Below are positions 34,484 through 42,261 of a stretch of DNA of 45,494 nucleotides, piece by piece (the first letter of the stretch is position 1; each line of letters opens with the position of its first letter). Made by a program: the position numbers and the translations under genes. The notes under the pieces are model-generated. The model worked only from the letters and a program-made list of their open reading frames with translations. It searched no databases and was not told the origin of the DNA. Where the stretch lies: NCBI GenBank assembly GCA_938084885.1, contig CALKGG010000037.1:1-45494 (forward strand). Reading direction: 5' to 3'. Source of the DNA: an uncultured Acidimicrobiales bacterium. GTDB lineage: Bacteria > Actinomycetota > Acidimicrobiia > Acidimicrobiales > SHLQ01.

Positions 34484-35115
34484 CACGAATCGTCTTGGTC
34501 GATGACCACGCCCTCATACGCGCTGGGGTTCGAGCCGAGCTCGTTGCCGACTTCGACATTGTTGGCGAAGCTGGCGACGTTCCCGAGGCAATCGACATCA
34601 TCAGCCGATCGAAGCCAGATGTTGTCGTGTGTGATGTGCATCTGCCGAGCGGCACCGCGGCCGACGTCATCACGGGATGTGTCGCCCGCGGCGTCACGAC
34701 GGTGTTCCTTGCGCTGTCGGTTTCTGACGCGGCCGAAGATGTCATTGCGGTCATCCGGGCAGGTGCTCGCGGCTACATCACAAAAGCAACCGAGGGCGAA
34801 CAACTTGTCGAGTCGGTGAAGCGTGTCGCAACCGGCGATGCAGTCTTCTCCCCTCGCCTCGCTGGCTTTGTACTCGACGCGTTCTCTGCCGACCTTCCCG
34901 TCCCCGAGATCGATCCTGAGATCGATCAACTGACGGCGAGGGAGCAGGAAGTGATGCGCCTTCTCGCCCGCGGGTATTTGTACAAGGAGATCGCCCGCCG
35001 GCTCACGATTTCCATCAAGACGGTCGAGTCCCATGCCAGCGCTGTTCTTCGCAAGCTCCAGCTCAGCAACCGCAACGAGCTCACCCGCTGGGCCGCCGAT
35101 AGACGCATCCTCTAG
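34480..35115 (+). CDS. NarL/LuxR-family response regulator
   Basis: The product is 211 residues from the GTG at 34480, which overlaps the kinase TGA by three bases (GTGA). The receiver domain has DDH at 8-10, the phosphorylated Asp52 (VVVCDVHLPSG) and the Lys in GYITKATEGE. The LuxR helix-turn-helix is LTAREQEVMRLLARGYLYKE, then IARRLTISIKTVESHASAVL. It pairs with the PspC-domain kinase and probably binds the sites at 33155-33208 to control both divergent genes. Palindromic repeats begin seven bases after its stop. Confidence 0.95.
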   Translation: MTRIVLVDDHALIRAGVRAELVADFDIVGEAGDVPEAIDIISRSKPDVVVCDVHLPSGTAADVITGCVARGVTTVFLALSVSDAAEDVIAVIRAGARGYITKATEGEQLVESVKRVATGDAVFSPRLAGFVLDAFSADLPVPEIDPEIDQLTAREQEVMRLLARGYLYKEIARRLTISIKTVESHASAVLRKLQLSNRNELTRWAADRRIL

Positions 35116-35122
35116 CGGCACT

Positions 35123-35141
35123 TTTGGGGTCAGACCCCAAA
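35123..35141. repeat. GGGGTCAGACCCC element, copy A
   Basis: TTTGGGGTCAGACCCCAAA is a perfect 9+1+9 palindrome. It is embedded in a conserved unit starting GGCAC and ending ATCCACCG. It starts seven bases after the response regulator stop. Confidence 0.8.
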
Positions 35142-35179
35142 TCCACCGTTAGCAGTCCACCACCACCAAAACCGGCACT

Positions 35180-35198
35180 TTTGGGGTCAGACCCCAAA
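35180..35198. repeat. GGGGTCAGACCCC element, copy B
   Basis: The same 9+1+9 palindrome and the same flanks (CGGCACT before, ATCCACCGG after) as copy A, 57 bases further on. Confidence 0.8.
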
Positions 35199-35233
35199 TC
35201 CACCGGTAAGAGCCACCTCCGCCAAAAATTGGC

Positions 35234-35267
35234 AAGCGCTGCAGGTGGCGGGATACCTGCAGCGCTT
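35234..35267. repeat. 13-bp perfect stem-loop within the repeat cluster
   Basis: AAGCGCTGCAGGT and ACCTGCAGCGCTT pair perfectly across the 8-base loop GGCGGGAT. It is unrelated in sequence to the GGGGTC palindromes around it. No T-run follows on either strand. It might stop transcripts between the convergent response regulator and galE genes, or be part of a compound mobile repeat. Confidence 0.6.
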
Positions 35268-35337
35268 ACGGATACAAGGACGGCTCGTGGACCAAAAAGG
35301 TCGCGAGAACGTCGAAGAAATCCTCGCTACCAGCACT

Positions 35338-35356
35338 TTTGGGGTCTGACCCCAAA
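35338..35356. repeat. GGGGTCTGACCCC element, copy C (centre base inverted)
   Basis: TTTGGGGTCTGACCCCAAA has the central base complementary to copies A and B, but the flanks (GCACT before, ATCCGCCGG after) keep the same orientation. It lies 21 bases past the stop of galE. Confidence 0.8.
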
Positions 35357-35377
35357 TCCGCCGGTAGCGGGCCTGTG

Positions 35378-36370
35378 CTACTGACTGTTCCAGGCGTCCC
35401 GGCACGCCTGGGCAATGTCGCGGGTGGTCTTCCAACCAAGAACCGAATTGGCCTTGGACGGATCAGCAACGCACTCGGCAATATCGCCAGCGCGTCGACC
35501 CGTGACCTCATAGGGAATCTGCATGCCCGTAGCTTCTTCGACACCGCGAATCAGTTCGAGAACACTCACACCCTCACCCTGTCCCAGGTTGTAGACCTCA
35601 TAGCCCTCTTGAACATCGAGGTGCTCAAGGGCAGCAACGTGTCCCTCAACGAGATCCATGATGTGGATGTAGTCACGCACACCGGTGCCGTCGGCAGTTG
35701 GCCAGTCGTCTCCGAACACCATGACCTTTTCGCGCTTGCCAGTAGCAACCTCCATGATCATCGGCATGAGATTGTTCGGCTTACCGAGCGGCGCTTCGGA
35801 GATCTTTCCAGATTCGTGAGCGCCAACCGGATTGAAATACCGAAGCGCAGTAACCTTCCAACGGTCATCAGAAGCAGCAAGGTCGCGAATGATGACCTCA
35901 ATCATCTCCTTGGTCATCCCATACGGATTTGTCGCGCCGATGCTCGCATCCTCTGGGATAGGGCAGCTCTCCGGGTCGCCGTACACCGTTGCCGACGAAG
36001 AGAAGACAAACTTGTAGATGCCAGCGTCGCGCATGGCCTGCAGCGTGGCGATGGCGGTTTCGAGGTTGTTTCCGTAGTACTCGAGCGGCATCTCGACCGA
36101 TTCGCCGACGGCTTTGAGGGCAGCCATGTGGATCACCGCGGTCACGCCATGGTCCTCGATCACCGAGGTCAACAGTTCGACATCTCGAGCATCGCCATCG
36201 ATGATCGGAATCTCGACACCGGTAAGTTCTGCGACGACACTAAGGGCATCGGGTTTGGCATTTACGAAGTTGTCGACGACCACAACCTTATGGCCAGCGG
36301 TGATCAGTGCCATTGCCGTATGGCTACCGATGTACCCAGCTCCGCCGGTTACCAGGACTGTTTCACTCAT
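35378..36370 (-). CDS. galE: UDP-glucose 4-epimerase
   Basis: It interconverts UDP-glucose and UDP-galactose with bound NAD for cell-surface sugars. The product is 330 residues. The N-terminal Rossmann motif is VTGGAGYIGSH. The active site shows VFSSSATVYGDPE with the catalytic Ser/Thr, and the YxxxK pair in NPYGMTKEMIEVI. Further GalE segments are VIHMAALKAVGESVEMPLEY, ALRYFNPVGAHESGKISE, TGVRDYIHIMDLVEGHV, YNLGQGEGVSVLELI and RRAGDIAECVADPSKAN. Length and motifs are normal. AAGGAA precedes the ATG. It is divergent from maf and ends next to the GGGGTC repeat cluster. Confidence 0.97.
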   Translation of the reverse strand: MSETVLVTGGAGYIGSHTAMALITAGHKVVVVDNFVNAKPDALSVVAELTGVEIPIIDGDARDVELLTSVIEDHGVTAVIHMAALKAVGESVEMPLEYYGNNLETAIATLQAMRDAGIYKFVFSSSATVYGDPESCPIPEDASIGATNPYGMTKEMIEVIIRDLAASDDRWKVTALRYFNPVGAHESGKISEAPLGKPNNLMPMIMEVATGKREKVMVFGDDWPTADGTGVRDYIHIMDLVEGHVAALEHLDVQEGYEVYNLGQGEGVSVLELIRGVEEATGMQIPYEVTGRRAGDIAECVADPSKANSVLGWKTTRDIAQACRDAWNSQ

Positions 36371-36455
36371 TGGGGTTTCCTTGTGGTTGTTTCGCCCGAG
36401 ACTCCACCTCTGGAAACGGCATCTTTGCTGCTGTGTCGTATAGGGCGTTAGTCAC

Positions 36456-36461
36456 TACGGT
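36456..36461 (+). promoter_or_regulatory. Leaderless -10 (TACGGT) for maf
   Basis: TACGGT ends seven bases before the GTG at 36469. It selects that GTG over the GTG at 36460. Confidence 0.45.
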
Positions 36462-36468
36462 GCTGGTC

Positions 36469-37050
36469 GTGCGCACCATTCTTGCCTCTGGTTCTCCTCG
36501 TCGTAAGCAGCTGCTCGAAGAACTCGGTCTCGAGCTTCTCGTGCGATCCGCCGATATTGACGAGACCCCACTCGTTGGAGAGCAAGCTGCGGCCTATGTC
36601 GAGCGTCTAGCAAAGGAAAAAGGCGCTGCGGTGCTCGCTGCATCGAACGACATCCACGCCGACGACATCGTCATCTCGGCAGACACGATCGTAGTGATCG
36701 ACCAAGACCTGCTCGGCAAGCCCGAAAATGACGAGCACGCGGCGGCCATGCTGCATCGACTCTCCGGACGGACCCACGAGGTCATGACCGGTGTCGCCGT
36801 GCACATTGGCACCCAATTGACTGCGCTCGTCGAACGTACCGTCGTGCACTTCGCAGAACTCACCGACGACGACATTCGTTGGTACGTGAGCACGGGCGAG
36901 CCAGCCGACAAGGCAGGCGCCTACGCGATGCAAGGCCGCGGCGGCGCCTTCGTCACCGCGATCGAGGGCAGCTACGACAACGTCATTGGCCTCCCCCGGC
37001 ATCGCATCCGCCATTTGTTGCCGCACGTGCGGGAAACGCAGCCAGAATAG
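36469..37050 (+). CDS. maf: Maf-family nucleoside triphosphate pyrophosphatase
   Basis: House-cleaning enzyme that hydrolyses non-canonical or excess nucleotides (dTTP/UTP or m7GTP class). The product is 193 residues from the GTG at 36469, giving the usual start MRTILASGSPRRKQLL with the phosphate-binding SxxR. Further motifs are the catalytic acid region VISADTIVVID, LGKPENDEHAAAMLHRLSGR, VYTGV-like VMTGVAVH, WYVSTGEPADKAGAYAMQGR and GSYDNVIGLP. The motifs fit the YhdE-like subgroup (QGRGG, NVIGLP). The stop is six bases before dusB, so they are co-transcribed. Confidence 0.95.
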   Translation: MRTILASGSPRRKQLLEELGLELLVRSADIDETPLVGEQAAAYVERLAKEKGAAVLAASNDIHADDIVISADTIVVIDQDLLGKPENDEHAAAMLHRLSGRTHEVMTGVAVHIGTQLTALVERTVVHFAELTDDDIRWYVSTGEPADKAGAYAMQGRGGAFVTAIEGSYDNVIGLPRHRIRHLLPHVRETQPE

Positions 37051-37056
37051 AGGGCC

Positions 37057-38244
37057 ATGGATTCGCTGCCCGCCGATCTGAAGATCGGTCCAATCACGGT
37101 TAGCCCTCCCGTCGTGCTCGCGCCGATGGCTGGCGTGACCACCGCGCCATACCGCACATTGTGTCGCCGGTTCGGCAACGAGATGGCTTACGACGACGCC
37201 TCCGCTGCTCCCGGTGATGCCGTGACGGCGAGTGGCGGTCTCTACGTCAACCAGATGATCACCGCTCGCGCCCTCATCGAGGGACATCAAAAGATGCTGC
37301 ACTCAGCCAAGTTTGCCGACGACGAAACGCCGCGAAGCATCCAGCTCTATGGCACCGATCCGTACTGGATTGGTGAGGCGGTCAAGAAGCTCGTCGGCGA
37401 GGGACAAGTCGATCACATCGACATGAACCTCGGGTGCCCTGTCCCCAAGGTCACTCGCCACGGCGGCGGTAGTGCCCTGCCGTGGCGCATGGTCTTGCTG
37501 CGAGACATCGTTCGCGCCATGGTGTCGAACGCTGAAGGCATCCCGGTGACGCTGAAGTTCCGAATCGGTATCGACGACGACCACATCACGATGCTCGACA
37601 CGGGCAAAATCGCCGAAGATGAAGGCGCAGCCGCCGTGGCGTTGCATGCGCGCACCGCCGAACAGGCCTACTCCGGGACCGCCCGATGGGAGGCCATCGG
37701 CGAACTCAAGAACCACGTGACGTCCATTCCTGTCTTGGGCAATGGCGATATCTGGGAAGCAACAGATGCGATTGCGATGATGGAGCAAACCGGCTGCGAC
37801 GGCGTCGTCGTCGGGCGTGGATGCCTCGGTCGTCCATGGTTGTTTCGCGAGCTCACGCAAGGGCTGCAGGGACGCGACATCACGCCGGCACCATCACTGC
37901 ATCATGTGGTCAAAATCATGGTGACGCACCTCGACCTGTTGACAGATTGGCTCGGCGAAGATCGCGGCACGCGGGACTTCCGCAAGCACACGAGCTGGTA
38001 TCTCAAGGGCTTTCCTGTCGGAGGCCAGCTCCGCAAGACGGTCTCCATGATGTCGAGCCGCGACGAGATGGTCGACATTCTTGGGTCGCTCGCTGACGAA
38101 GAGTTCCCACCCGAAGCAGCCCGCCTCACCCGAGGACATAGCCATGGCCCCAAACGCGTGGCCCTTCCCCACGGCTGGCTCGAAACCCGCGACGACCCAA
38201 CTCCCCCCGGAGTGCTCGCCAGCGCCTTCGCCTCCGGCGGCTGA
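37057..38244 (+). CDS. dusB: tRNA dihydrouridine synthase B
   Basis: It reduces uridine in tRNA to dihydrouridine with FMN and NADPH. The product is 395 residues, longer at the C-terminus than E. coli DusB. Motifs are LAPMAGVTTAPYRTLCRRFG, RSIQLYGTDPYWIGEAVK, the catalytic Cys127 in DMNLGCPVPKVTRHGGGSAL, VTLKFRIGID, LHARTAEQAYSGTARWEAIG, IPVLGNGDIWEATDAIAM and GVVVGRGCLGRPWLFREL. The last 90 residues include the helical RNA-binding part. It lies six bases after maf. A palindromic repeat starts three bases after the stop. Confidence 0.96.
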   Translation: MDSLPADLKIGPITVSPPVVLAPMAGVTTAPYRTLCRRFGNEMAYDDASAAPGDAVTASGGLYVNQMITARALIEGHQKMLHSAKFADDETPRSIQLYGTDPYWIGEAVKKLVGEGQVDHIDMNLGCPVPKVTRHGGGSALPWRMVLLRDIVRAMVSNAEGIPVTLKFRIGIDDDHITMLDTGKIAEDEGAAAVALHARTAEQAYSGTARWEAIGELKNHVTSIPVLGNGDIWEATDAIAMMEQTGCDGVVVGRGCLGRPWLFRELTQGLQGRDITPAPSLHHVVKIMVTHLDLLTDWLGEDRGTRDFRKHTSWYLKGFPVGGQLRKTVSMMSSRDEMVDILGSLADEEFPPEAARLTRGHSHGPKRVALPHGWLETRDDPTPPGVLASAFASGG

Positions 38245-38246
38245 CA

Positions 38247-38298
38247 GGATTTGTGAAGGATTTGACCCCCTATACGGTCTGAAATCCTGTACAAATCC
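38247..38298. repeat. GGATTTGTGAAGGATTT hairpin element, copy 1
   Basis: The left arm GGATTTGTGAAGGATTT (38247-38263) faces the right arm AAATCCTGTACAAATCC (38282-38298), with two mismatched positions. Inside, GACC pairs with GGTC around a CCCTATAC-type loop. It fills the gap between dusB and the next gene, whose ATG is four bases away. The right-arm changes create TACAAA at 38290-38295. Confidence 0.85.
38290..38295 (+). promoter_or_regulatory. Possible leaderless -10 (TACAAA) inside the repeat
   Basis: TACAAA ends seven bases before the ATG at 38303, and no ribosome-binding site is present because the repeat occupies the region. The hexamer exists only in this copy: copies 2 and 3 have CACAAA. 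TTGACC at 38262 is too far upstream (22 bases) for a standard -35. Confidence 0.3.
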
Positions 38299-38302
38299 GG
38301 GT

Positions 38303-39448
38303 ATGGCACGTGATATTGACCCGTTCTATGTGATGGAAGTAGTTGCGGCAGCCCAAGAACGGGAACAATCCGGTGATGCGGTTTTTCATCTCGAGGTCGG
38401 CCAGCCATCGACTGGTGCGCCGCGAGGGGCAGTCGACGCTGCGCACCGGCTGCTCGACTCGCACACCTTGGGCTACACCACAAGCCGAGGCATTCCCGAG
38501 TTTGCTCCGGCTATTGCTCAACACATTGCAAGCCAATATGACGTCGAAGTAGACCCGGCTCGCATCGCAATCACTCAAGGCGCATCGGGCGCATTTGTGC
38601 TTTCACTGCTCACCGCCTTCGAACCGGGTGCCCGTGTCGCGGTCAGCGCTCCCGGGTACCCCTGCTATCGAAACATGTTGACGGCGCTGCACATGGAGCC
38701 GGTTGCGATCGATGTCGACGCGACGACCCGCTACCAGCCGACGGCGGAACTGCTCGATGCTGCCGGACCGCTCGATGGTGTGATCGTCGCTAGCCCGTCG
38801 AACCCGACCGGCACGGTGTTGTCTCCGAATGAGTTGGAGAACTTGATTGCGTGGTGCGACGAGAACGACGTGCGCTTCGTTAGCGATGAGATCTACCACG
38901 GCCTGACCTATGGAGGTGCAGTCACCGCAACTGCCAGCCAGTTCTCTGACAATGCGATCGTCATTAACTCGTTTAGCAAATACTTCTCGATGACAGGCTG
39001 GCGTATCGGCTGGGCAGTGCTTCCCGTCGAGCTGACCGGCCTGTTCGATCGCCTCGCGCAGAACCTGGTGATCTGCCCGCCGGCGATTAGCCAACACATG
39101 GCTGTTGCCGCTCTCGACTGCCGTCCCGAGCTCGACCAGCACCTCGCTCGATACGCCACAAACCGAGAGATCCTGCTCGAAGGGTTACCCAAGGCCGGGC
39201 TCACAGACCTCGCTCCGTCCGATGGCGCGTTTTACGTGTGGGCGCGTACCGACCACCTCGCCGCCGACAGCAAACTTCTTGCAGCGCAGTGGCTCGACCA
39301 GCTTGGCGTTGCGGCCACCCCTGGCGTCGACTTTCATCCCACCGATGGCCACCGCTTCATGCGTTTCAGCTTCTGCGGAACCCCAGAAACCATGAAGGGC
39401 GCAGTGGACGCCCTCCACAAATGGTTCCTCCGCTCAATCTCCGGCTAA
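38303..39448 (+). CDS. PLP aminotransferase, class I/II
   Basis: The product is 381 residues from the ATG at 38303; the open frame extends upstream but into dusB. Family motifs are HLEVGQPSTGAPRGAVDAA, LGYTTSRGIPEFAPAIAQHI, ITQGASGAFVLSLLTAF, VSAPGYPCYRNML, IVASPSNPTGTVLSPNELEN, VSDEIYHGLTYGG and the PLP lysine 226 in NSFSKYFSMTGWRIGW. It belongs to the aspartate/aromatic aminotransferase-like group; the amino acid is not readable from sequence. It is flanked by copies 1 and 2 of the hairpin repeat, which separate it from dusB and from the PPOX gene. Confidence 0.92.
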   Translation: MARDIDPFYVMEVVAAAQEREQSGDAVFHLEVGQPSTGAPRGAVDAAHRLLDSHTLGYTTSRGIPEFAPAIAQHIASQYDVEVDPARIAITQGASGAFVLSLLTAFEPGARVAVSAPGYPCYRNMLTALHMEPVAIDVDATTRYQPTAELLDAAGPLDGVIVASPSNPTGTVLSPNELENLIAWCDENDVRFVSDEIYHGLTYGGAVTATASQFSDNAIVINSFSKYFSMTGWRIGWAVLPVELTGLFDRLAQNLVICPPAISQHMAVAALDCRPELDQHLARYATNREILLEGLPKAGLTDLAPSDGAFYVWARTDHLAADSKLLAAQWLDQLGVAATPGVDFHPTDGHRFMRFSFCGTPETMKGAVDALHKWFLRSISG

Positions 39449-39452
39449 ACCT

Positions 39453-39503
39453 GGATTTGTGAAGGATTTGGTACCCATACGGTACGAAATCCTTCACAAA
39501 TCC
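39453..39503. repeat. GGATTTGTGAAGGATTT hairpin element, copy 2
   Basis: The 17-base arms at 39453-39469 and 39487-39503 are perfectly complementary. The inner GTACC/GGTAC stem (39471-39475 with 39481-39485) closes a CATAC loop. It begins four bases after the aminotransferase stop. Confidence 0.9.
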
Positions 39504-39529
39504 TGTCCCTGCCAACGGAGTGAGCTGCG

Positions 39530-39964
39530 ATGCGTGAAATGACTGATGCGGAAACTAAGACTTTTCTGATGACGGGTACCCGCACGGGCAAGCTGGCCTG
39601 GGTATCGCAGACGGGTGCGCCTCATGTCGCGCCGATCTGGTTCATCCTCGACGGTGACGACATCATCTTCAATACTCACAGCGACAGCGGCAAGGGCAAA
39701 GCGCTCAAACGCGAAGGGCGGGCGAGCCTGGTGGTGGACGAAGAGAAGCCACCGTTCGCATTCGTGAAGATCGACGGCACCATTACCTTCGAAGACGACC
39801 TCCTCAAGGTCCGAACCGTGGCGACCGAGATTGGTCGCCGCTACATGGGCCCCGAACGCGCCGAAGAATTCGGCAAACGAAACGGCGTATCGGGCGAGAA
39901 GATCGTGCGTCTCACACCAACCAAGATCACCGCCGTAGACGACGTTGCGGGCTACGACGACTAA
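39530..39964 (+). CDS. PPOX-fold (pyridoxamine-phosphate-oxidase-like) flavin/F420 protein
   Basis: The product is 144 residues forming a split-barrel fold. It shows TGKLAWVSQTGAPHVAPIWF, ILDGDDIIFNTHSDSGKGKA, RASLVVDEEKPPFAFVKIDG and RRYMGPERAEEFGKRN, the pattern of actinobacterial F420-dependent reductases of the PPOX class. Such proteins bind F420, FMN or haem; cofactor F420 is favoured because the host is an actinobacterium, but that is inference. GGAG lies about ten bases before the ATG. It is bracketed by copies 2 and 3 of the hairpin repeat. Confidence 0.88.
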   Translation: MREMTDAETKTFLMTGTRTGKLAWVSQTGAPHVAPIWFILDGDDIIFNTHSDSGKGKALKREGRASLVVDEEKPPFAFVKIDGTITFEDDLLKVRTVATEIGRRYMGPERAEEFGKRNGVSGEKIVRLTPTKITAVDDVAGYDD

Positions 39965-40003
39965 CCCAACACCGTCCGTCGATCATCTCGCAAGCCAACT
40001 CAG

Positions 40004-40055
40004 AGATTTGTGAAGGATTTGCCCCCCTATACGGTACGAAATCCTTCACAAATCC
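40004..40055. repeat. GGATTTGTGAAGGATTT hairpin element, copy 3
   Basis: The arms at 40004-40020 and 40039-40055 match the other copies, with one end base changed (A for G). The inner GTACC/GGTAC stem is lost on the left side (GCCCC). Its last base is the first base of the crotonase stop codon. It lies between convergent genes and may serve as their terminator. Confidence 0.88.
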
Positions 40056-40837
40056 TAGGGGAATTGGGGGCGGCGTTTGTTTAGGAAGGCGTCGATGCCT
40101 TCTACTGCTTCAGGGTGGAGAGACTGGTTCGCTATGGCGAAGGACTCGCGCTCCATGGCCTCACCGAGCGACGAATTTGCACCCTCGACGAGGAGCTTCT
40201 TCGCCCCACCGAACGCGTGGATTGGGCCCTTCGCCAGCTTCGCCGCCAGCGCCCGGGCCTCGGTCAACACATCATCATTTGGGAACACGGCATTTATCAG
40301 ACCCCAGTCGAGCGCTTCGGCGGCAGACAACACACGGTTGGTAAGAACCAACTCGGTGGCACGACGCAGGCCAATCACCCGAGACAGAAAGAAACTCGAC
40401 GTGCCATCTGGGGTCAGCCCCGCAGCGGTGTACGCCATCGTGAACTTCGCGCCTTCGCCGGCATAGACGAGGTCCATCGCCGCGGTCAGGCTCATCCCCG
40501 CACCACCCGCGGTGCCCGTGATTGCACCGATCACGGGAGCGTTCATGCGCGACATTCGGCTGATCGCGCCGTGGAAGTCGCTCGTCATCTCATGCAGGTT
40601 CGCCGGCGTCGCGTCGCCACCGGATTGGAATTCGACAAGATCACCCCCACCGAAGAACACCTTGCCTTCGCCGTACAGAACAACGGCCCGCACGGAAGGA
40701 TTGGTGGTGAGTTGCGCGACTGCGTGGCGCAGCTCGAACGCCATCTGTTTACTCAGGGCATTCGCCGGAGGATGCGACAGCGCGAGTTCCCAGACGCCGC
40801 CGTCGGCCTCGTCGAGCTTTATCGTTTCGTACTTCAC
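40055..40837 (-). CDS. Enoyl-CoA hydratase/isomerase (crotonase) family protein
   Basis: The product is 260 residues. Crotonase features are NALSKQMAFELRHAVAQL, RAVVLYGEGKVFFGGGDLVE with the first oxyanion-hole loop, and VIGAITGTAGGAGMSLTAAM with the second. The stretch FTMAYTAAGLTPDGTSSFFL resembles PaaG-type isomerases, with Asp in TPDG, rather than classical hydratases, whose catalytic Glu (PEI) is replaced here. Isomerase activity is thus more likely than hydration. It is divergent from the cystathionine beta-synthase gene with 45 bases between starts. Confidence 0.92.
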   Translation of the reverse strand: MKYETIKLDEADGGVWELALSHPPANALSKQMAFELRHAVAQLTTNPSVRAVVLYGEGKVFFGGGDLVEFQSGGDATPANLHEMTSDFHGAISRMSRMNAPVIGAITGTAGGAGMSLTAAMDLVYAGEGAKFTMAYTAAGLTPDGTSSFFLSRVIGLRRATELVLTNRVLSAAEALDWGLINAVFPNDDVLTEARALAAKLAKGPIHAFGGAKKLLVEGANSSLGEAMERESFAIANQSLHPEAVEGIDAFLNKRRPQFP

Positions 40838-40870
40838 GACTTTCTCCGTTCGAGCGTGGTTTCACGATCG

Positions 40871-40876
40871 TAGACT
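40871..40876 (+). promoter_or_regulatory. Leaderless -10 (TAGACT)
   Basis: TAGACT ends six bases before the ATG at 40883. Confidence 0.5.
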
Positions 40877-40882
40877 CACGCC

Positions 40883-42253
40883 ATGGAGATCGCAGACTCA
40901 GTCATTGACCTCATTGGCAACACCCCGTTGGTTCGTGTGCCCAAGATCGCCGGTGACCTCACCTGCGACTTCGTGCTGAAGCTCGAACTCACCAACCCCG
41001 GTGGCTCCTCGAAAGACCGCCCGGCGCTCGCCATGATCGAGGCAGCTGAGGCTTCCGGCGAACTGAAACCCGGTGGCACCATCGTCGAACCAACCAGCGG
41101 CAACACCGGCGTCGGACTCGCAATCATCGCAAACCAGCGCGGGTACCGCTGCGTGTTTGTGATGACCGACAAGGTGGCACCCGAAAAGGTCGATTTGCTC
41201 CGAGCCTACGGCGCCGAGGTCGTCGTGTGCCCGGTCGCGGTCGCCCCAGAAGACCCGCTCAGCTACTACTCGACCGCTGAACGGTTGGTCACCGAAATTC
41301 CCGGCGCCTACCGCCCCGATCAATACTCGAACCAAACCAATCCTCAAGCACACTACGAGACCACCGGTCCAGAGATCTGGCGTCAGACCGACGGCAAGAT
41401 CACCCACTTCGTCGCCGGCGCAGGCACGGGCGGCACCATCTCTGGAGTGGCCCGCTACTTGAAAGAACAGAACCCCGACATCACCATCATCGCCGGTGAC
41501 CCCGAGGCGTCGGTCTTCTCCGGTGGGTCCGGTCGCCCCTACCTCGTCGAGGGCGTCGGCGAAGATTTCTGGCCGACCACATACCACCACGATCTCGTCG
41601 ACGAAGTCATTCCGGTTTCCGATGCCGACAGCTTTGCAATGACCCGAAAGATCGCCCGCGAAGAAGGCTTGCTGCTCGGCGGGTCGTGCGGCCTCGCCGT
41701 CGTTGCTGGCTTGAAGGCCGCCGAAAACCTCGGCCCCGACGATCTGATGGTCGTCCTCACCCCCGACTCTGGCCGCGGCTACCTGTCGAAGGTCTTCAAC
41801 GATGACTACCTCGCGCCGCTCGGCTTCCTCACTGCAGATGTCGGACCATGCGTCAACGCCGTCGTCGAAGCGAAAGGCGAACAGAACGCCGAGCTGATCT
41901 ATGTGAATCCGGAGACTCCCGTTCGCGAGGCGGTCGAGTTGATGCGTAGCCGCGGTGTTAGCCAGGTGCCGGTCGCAAAGAACGAGCCACCGTTCGCAGT
42001 GGCCGAGATTTCCGGCGCCGTGTCCGAGCTCCAACTCATGAACGCCGCCTTTGCCGACGAGAGCGTGCTCGACAAGCCGGTCGAAACCATCATGGCTCCA
42101 GGCCTGCCAACCATCGGCATTGGCCAAACAGTCCAGACCGCCGTCGACCTCTTCGAGACTTCGAACGCACTGTTGGTTATCGACGGCGGCCGTCCGCTCA
42201 CGGTCATCTCCCACACCGACGTCCTCGAGTTTCTCTCCCCCACCGCGGAGTAA
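40883..42253 (+). CDS. cbs: Cystathionine beta-synthase with CBS domain pair
   Basis: It condenses homocysteine with serine (or O-acetylserine) to cystathionine with PLP. The product is 456 residues. The catalytic part (1-320) shows IGNTPLVRVPKI, the PLP lysine 44 in NPGGSSKDRPALAMIE, EPTSGNTGVGLAIIANQRGY, AGAGTGGTISGVARYLKEQN and GLLLGGSCGLAVVAGLKAA. The C-terminal region (about 335-456) carries two CBS domains (MRSRGVSQVPVAKNEPPFA and FETSNALLVIDGGRPLTVIS), which bind adenosyl ligands in homologues. There is no N-terminal haem domain. It is followed after 82 bases by the gamma-synthase/lyase gene, together a transsulfuration unit. Confidence 0.95.
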   Translation: MEIADSVIDLIGNTPLVRVPKIAGDLTCDFVLKLELTNPGGSSKDRPALAMIEAAEASGELKPGGTIVEPTSGNTGVGLAIIANQRGYRCVFVMTDKVAPEKVDLLRAYGAEVVVCPVAVAPEDPLSYYSTAERLVTEIPGAYRPDQYSNQTNPQAHYETTGPEIWRQTDGKITHFVAGAGTGGTISGVARYLKEQNPDITIIAGDPEASVFSGGSGRPYLVEGVGEDFWPTTYHHDLVDEVIPVSDADSFAMTRKIAREEGLLLGGSCGLAVVAGLKAAENLGPDDLMVVLTPDSGRGYLSKVFNDDYLAPLGFLTADVGPCVNAVVEAKGEQNAELIYVNPETPVREAVELMRSRGVSQVPVAKNEPPFAVAEISGAVSELQLMNAAFADESVLDKPVETIMAPGLPTIGIGQTVQTAVDLFETSNALLVIDGGRPLTVISHTDVLEFLSPTAE

Positions 42254-42261
42254 CCTCCGAA

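Noticed and set aside
35116..35377. CRISPR array
   Set aside because: There are only three palindromic units with unequal spacing (57 and 158 bases) and no Cas genes. The units are perfect palindromes of REP type.
38247..40055. Riboswitches or tRNA genes in the three hairpin elements
   Set aside because: The elements are simple near-perfect hairpins in three copies, including between convergent genes. No cloverleaf or aptamer-like multi-branch core is visible.
40838..40882. SAM or S-box riboswitch before cbs
   Set aside because: Only 45 bases separate the divergent starts, too short for any known sulfur riboswitch. The sequence instead shows a TAGACT -10 next to the ATG.
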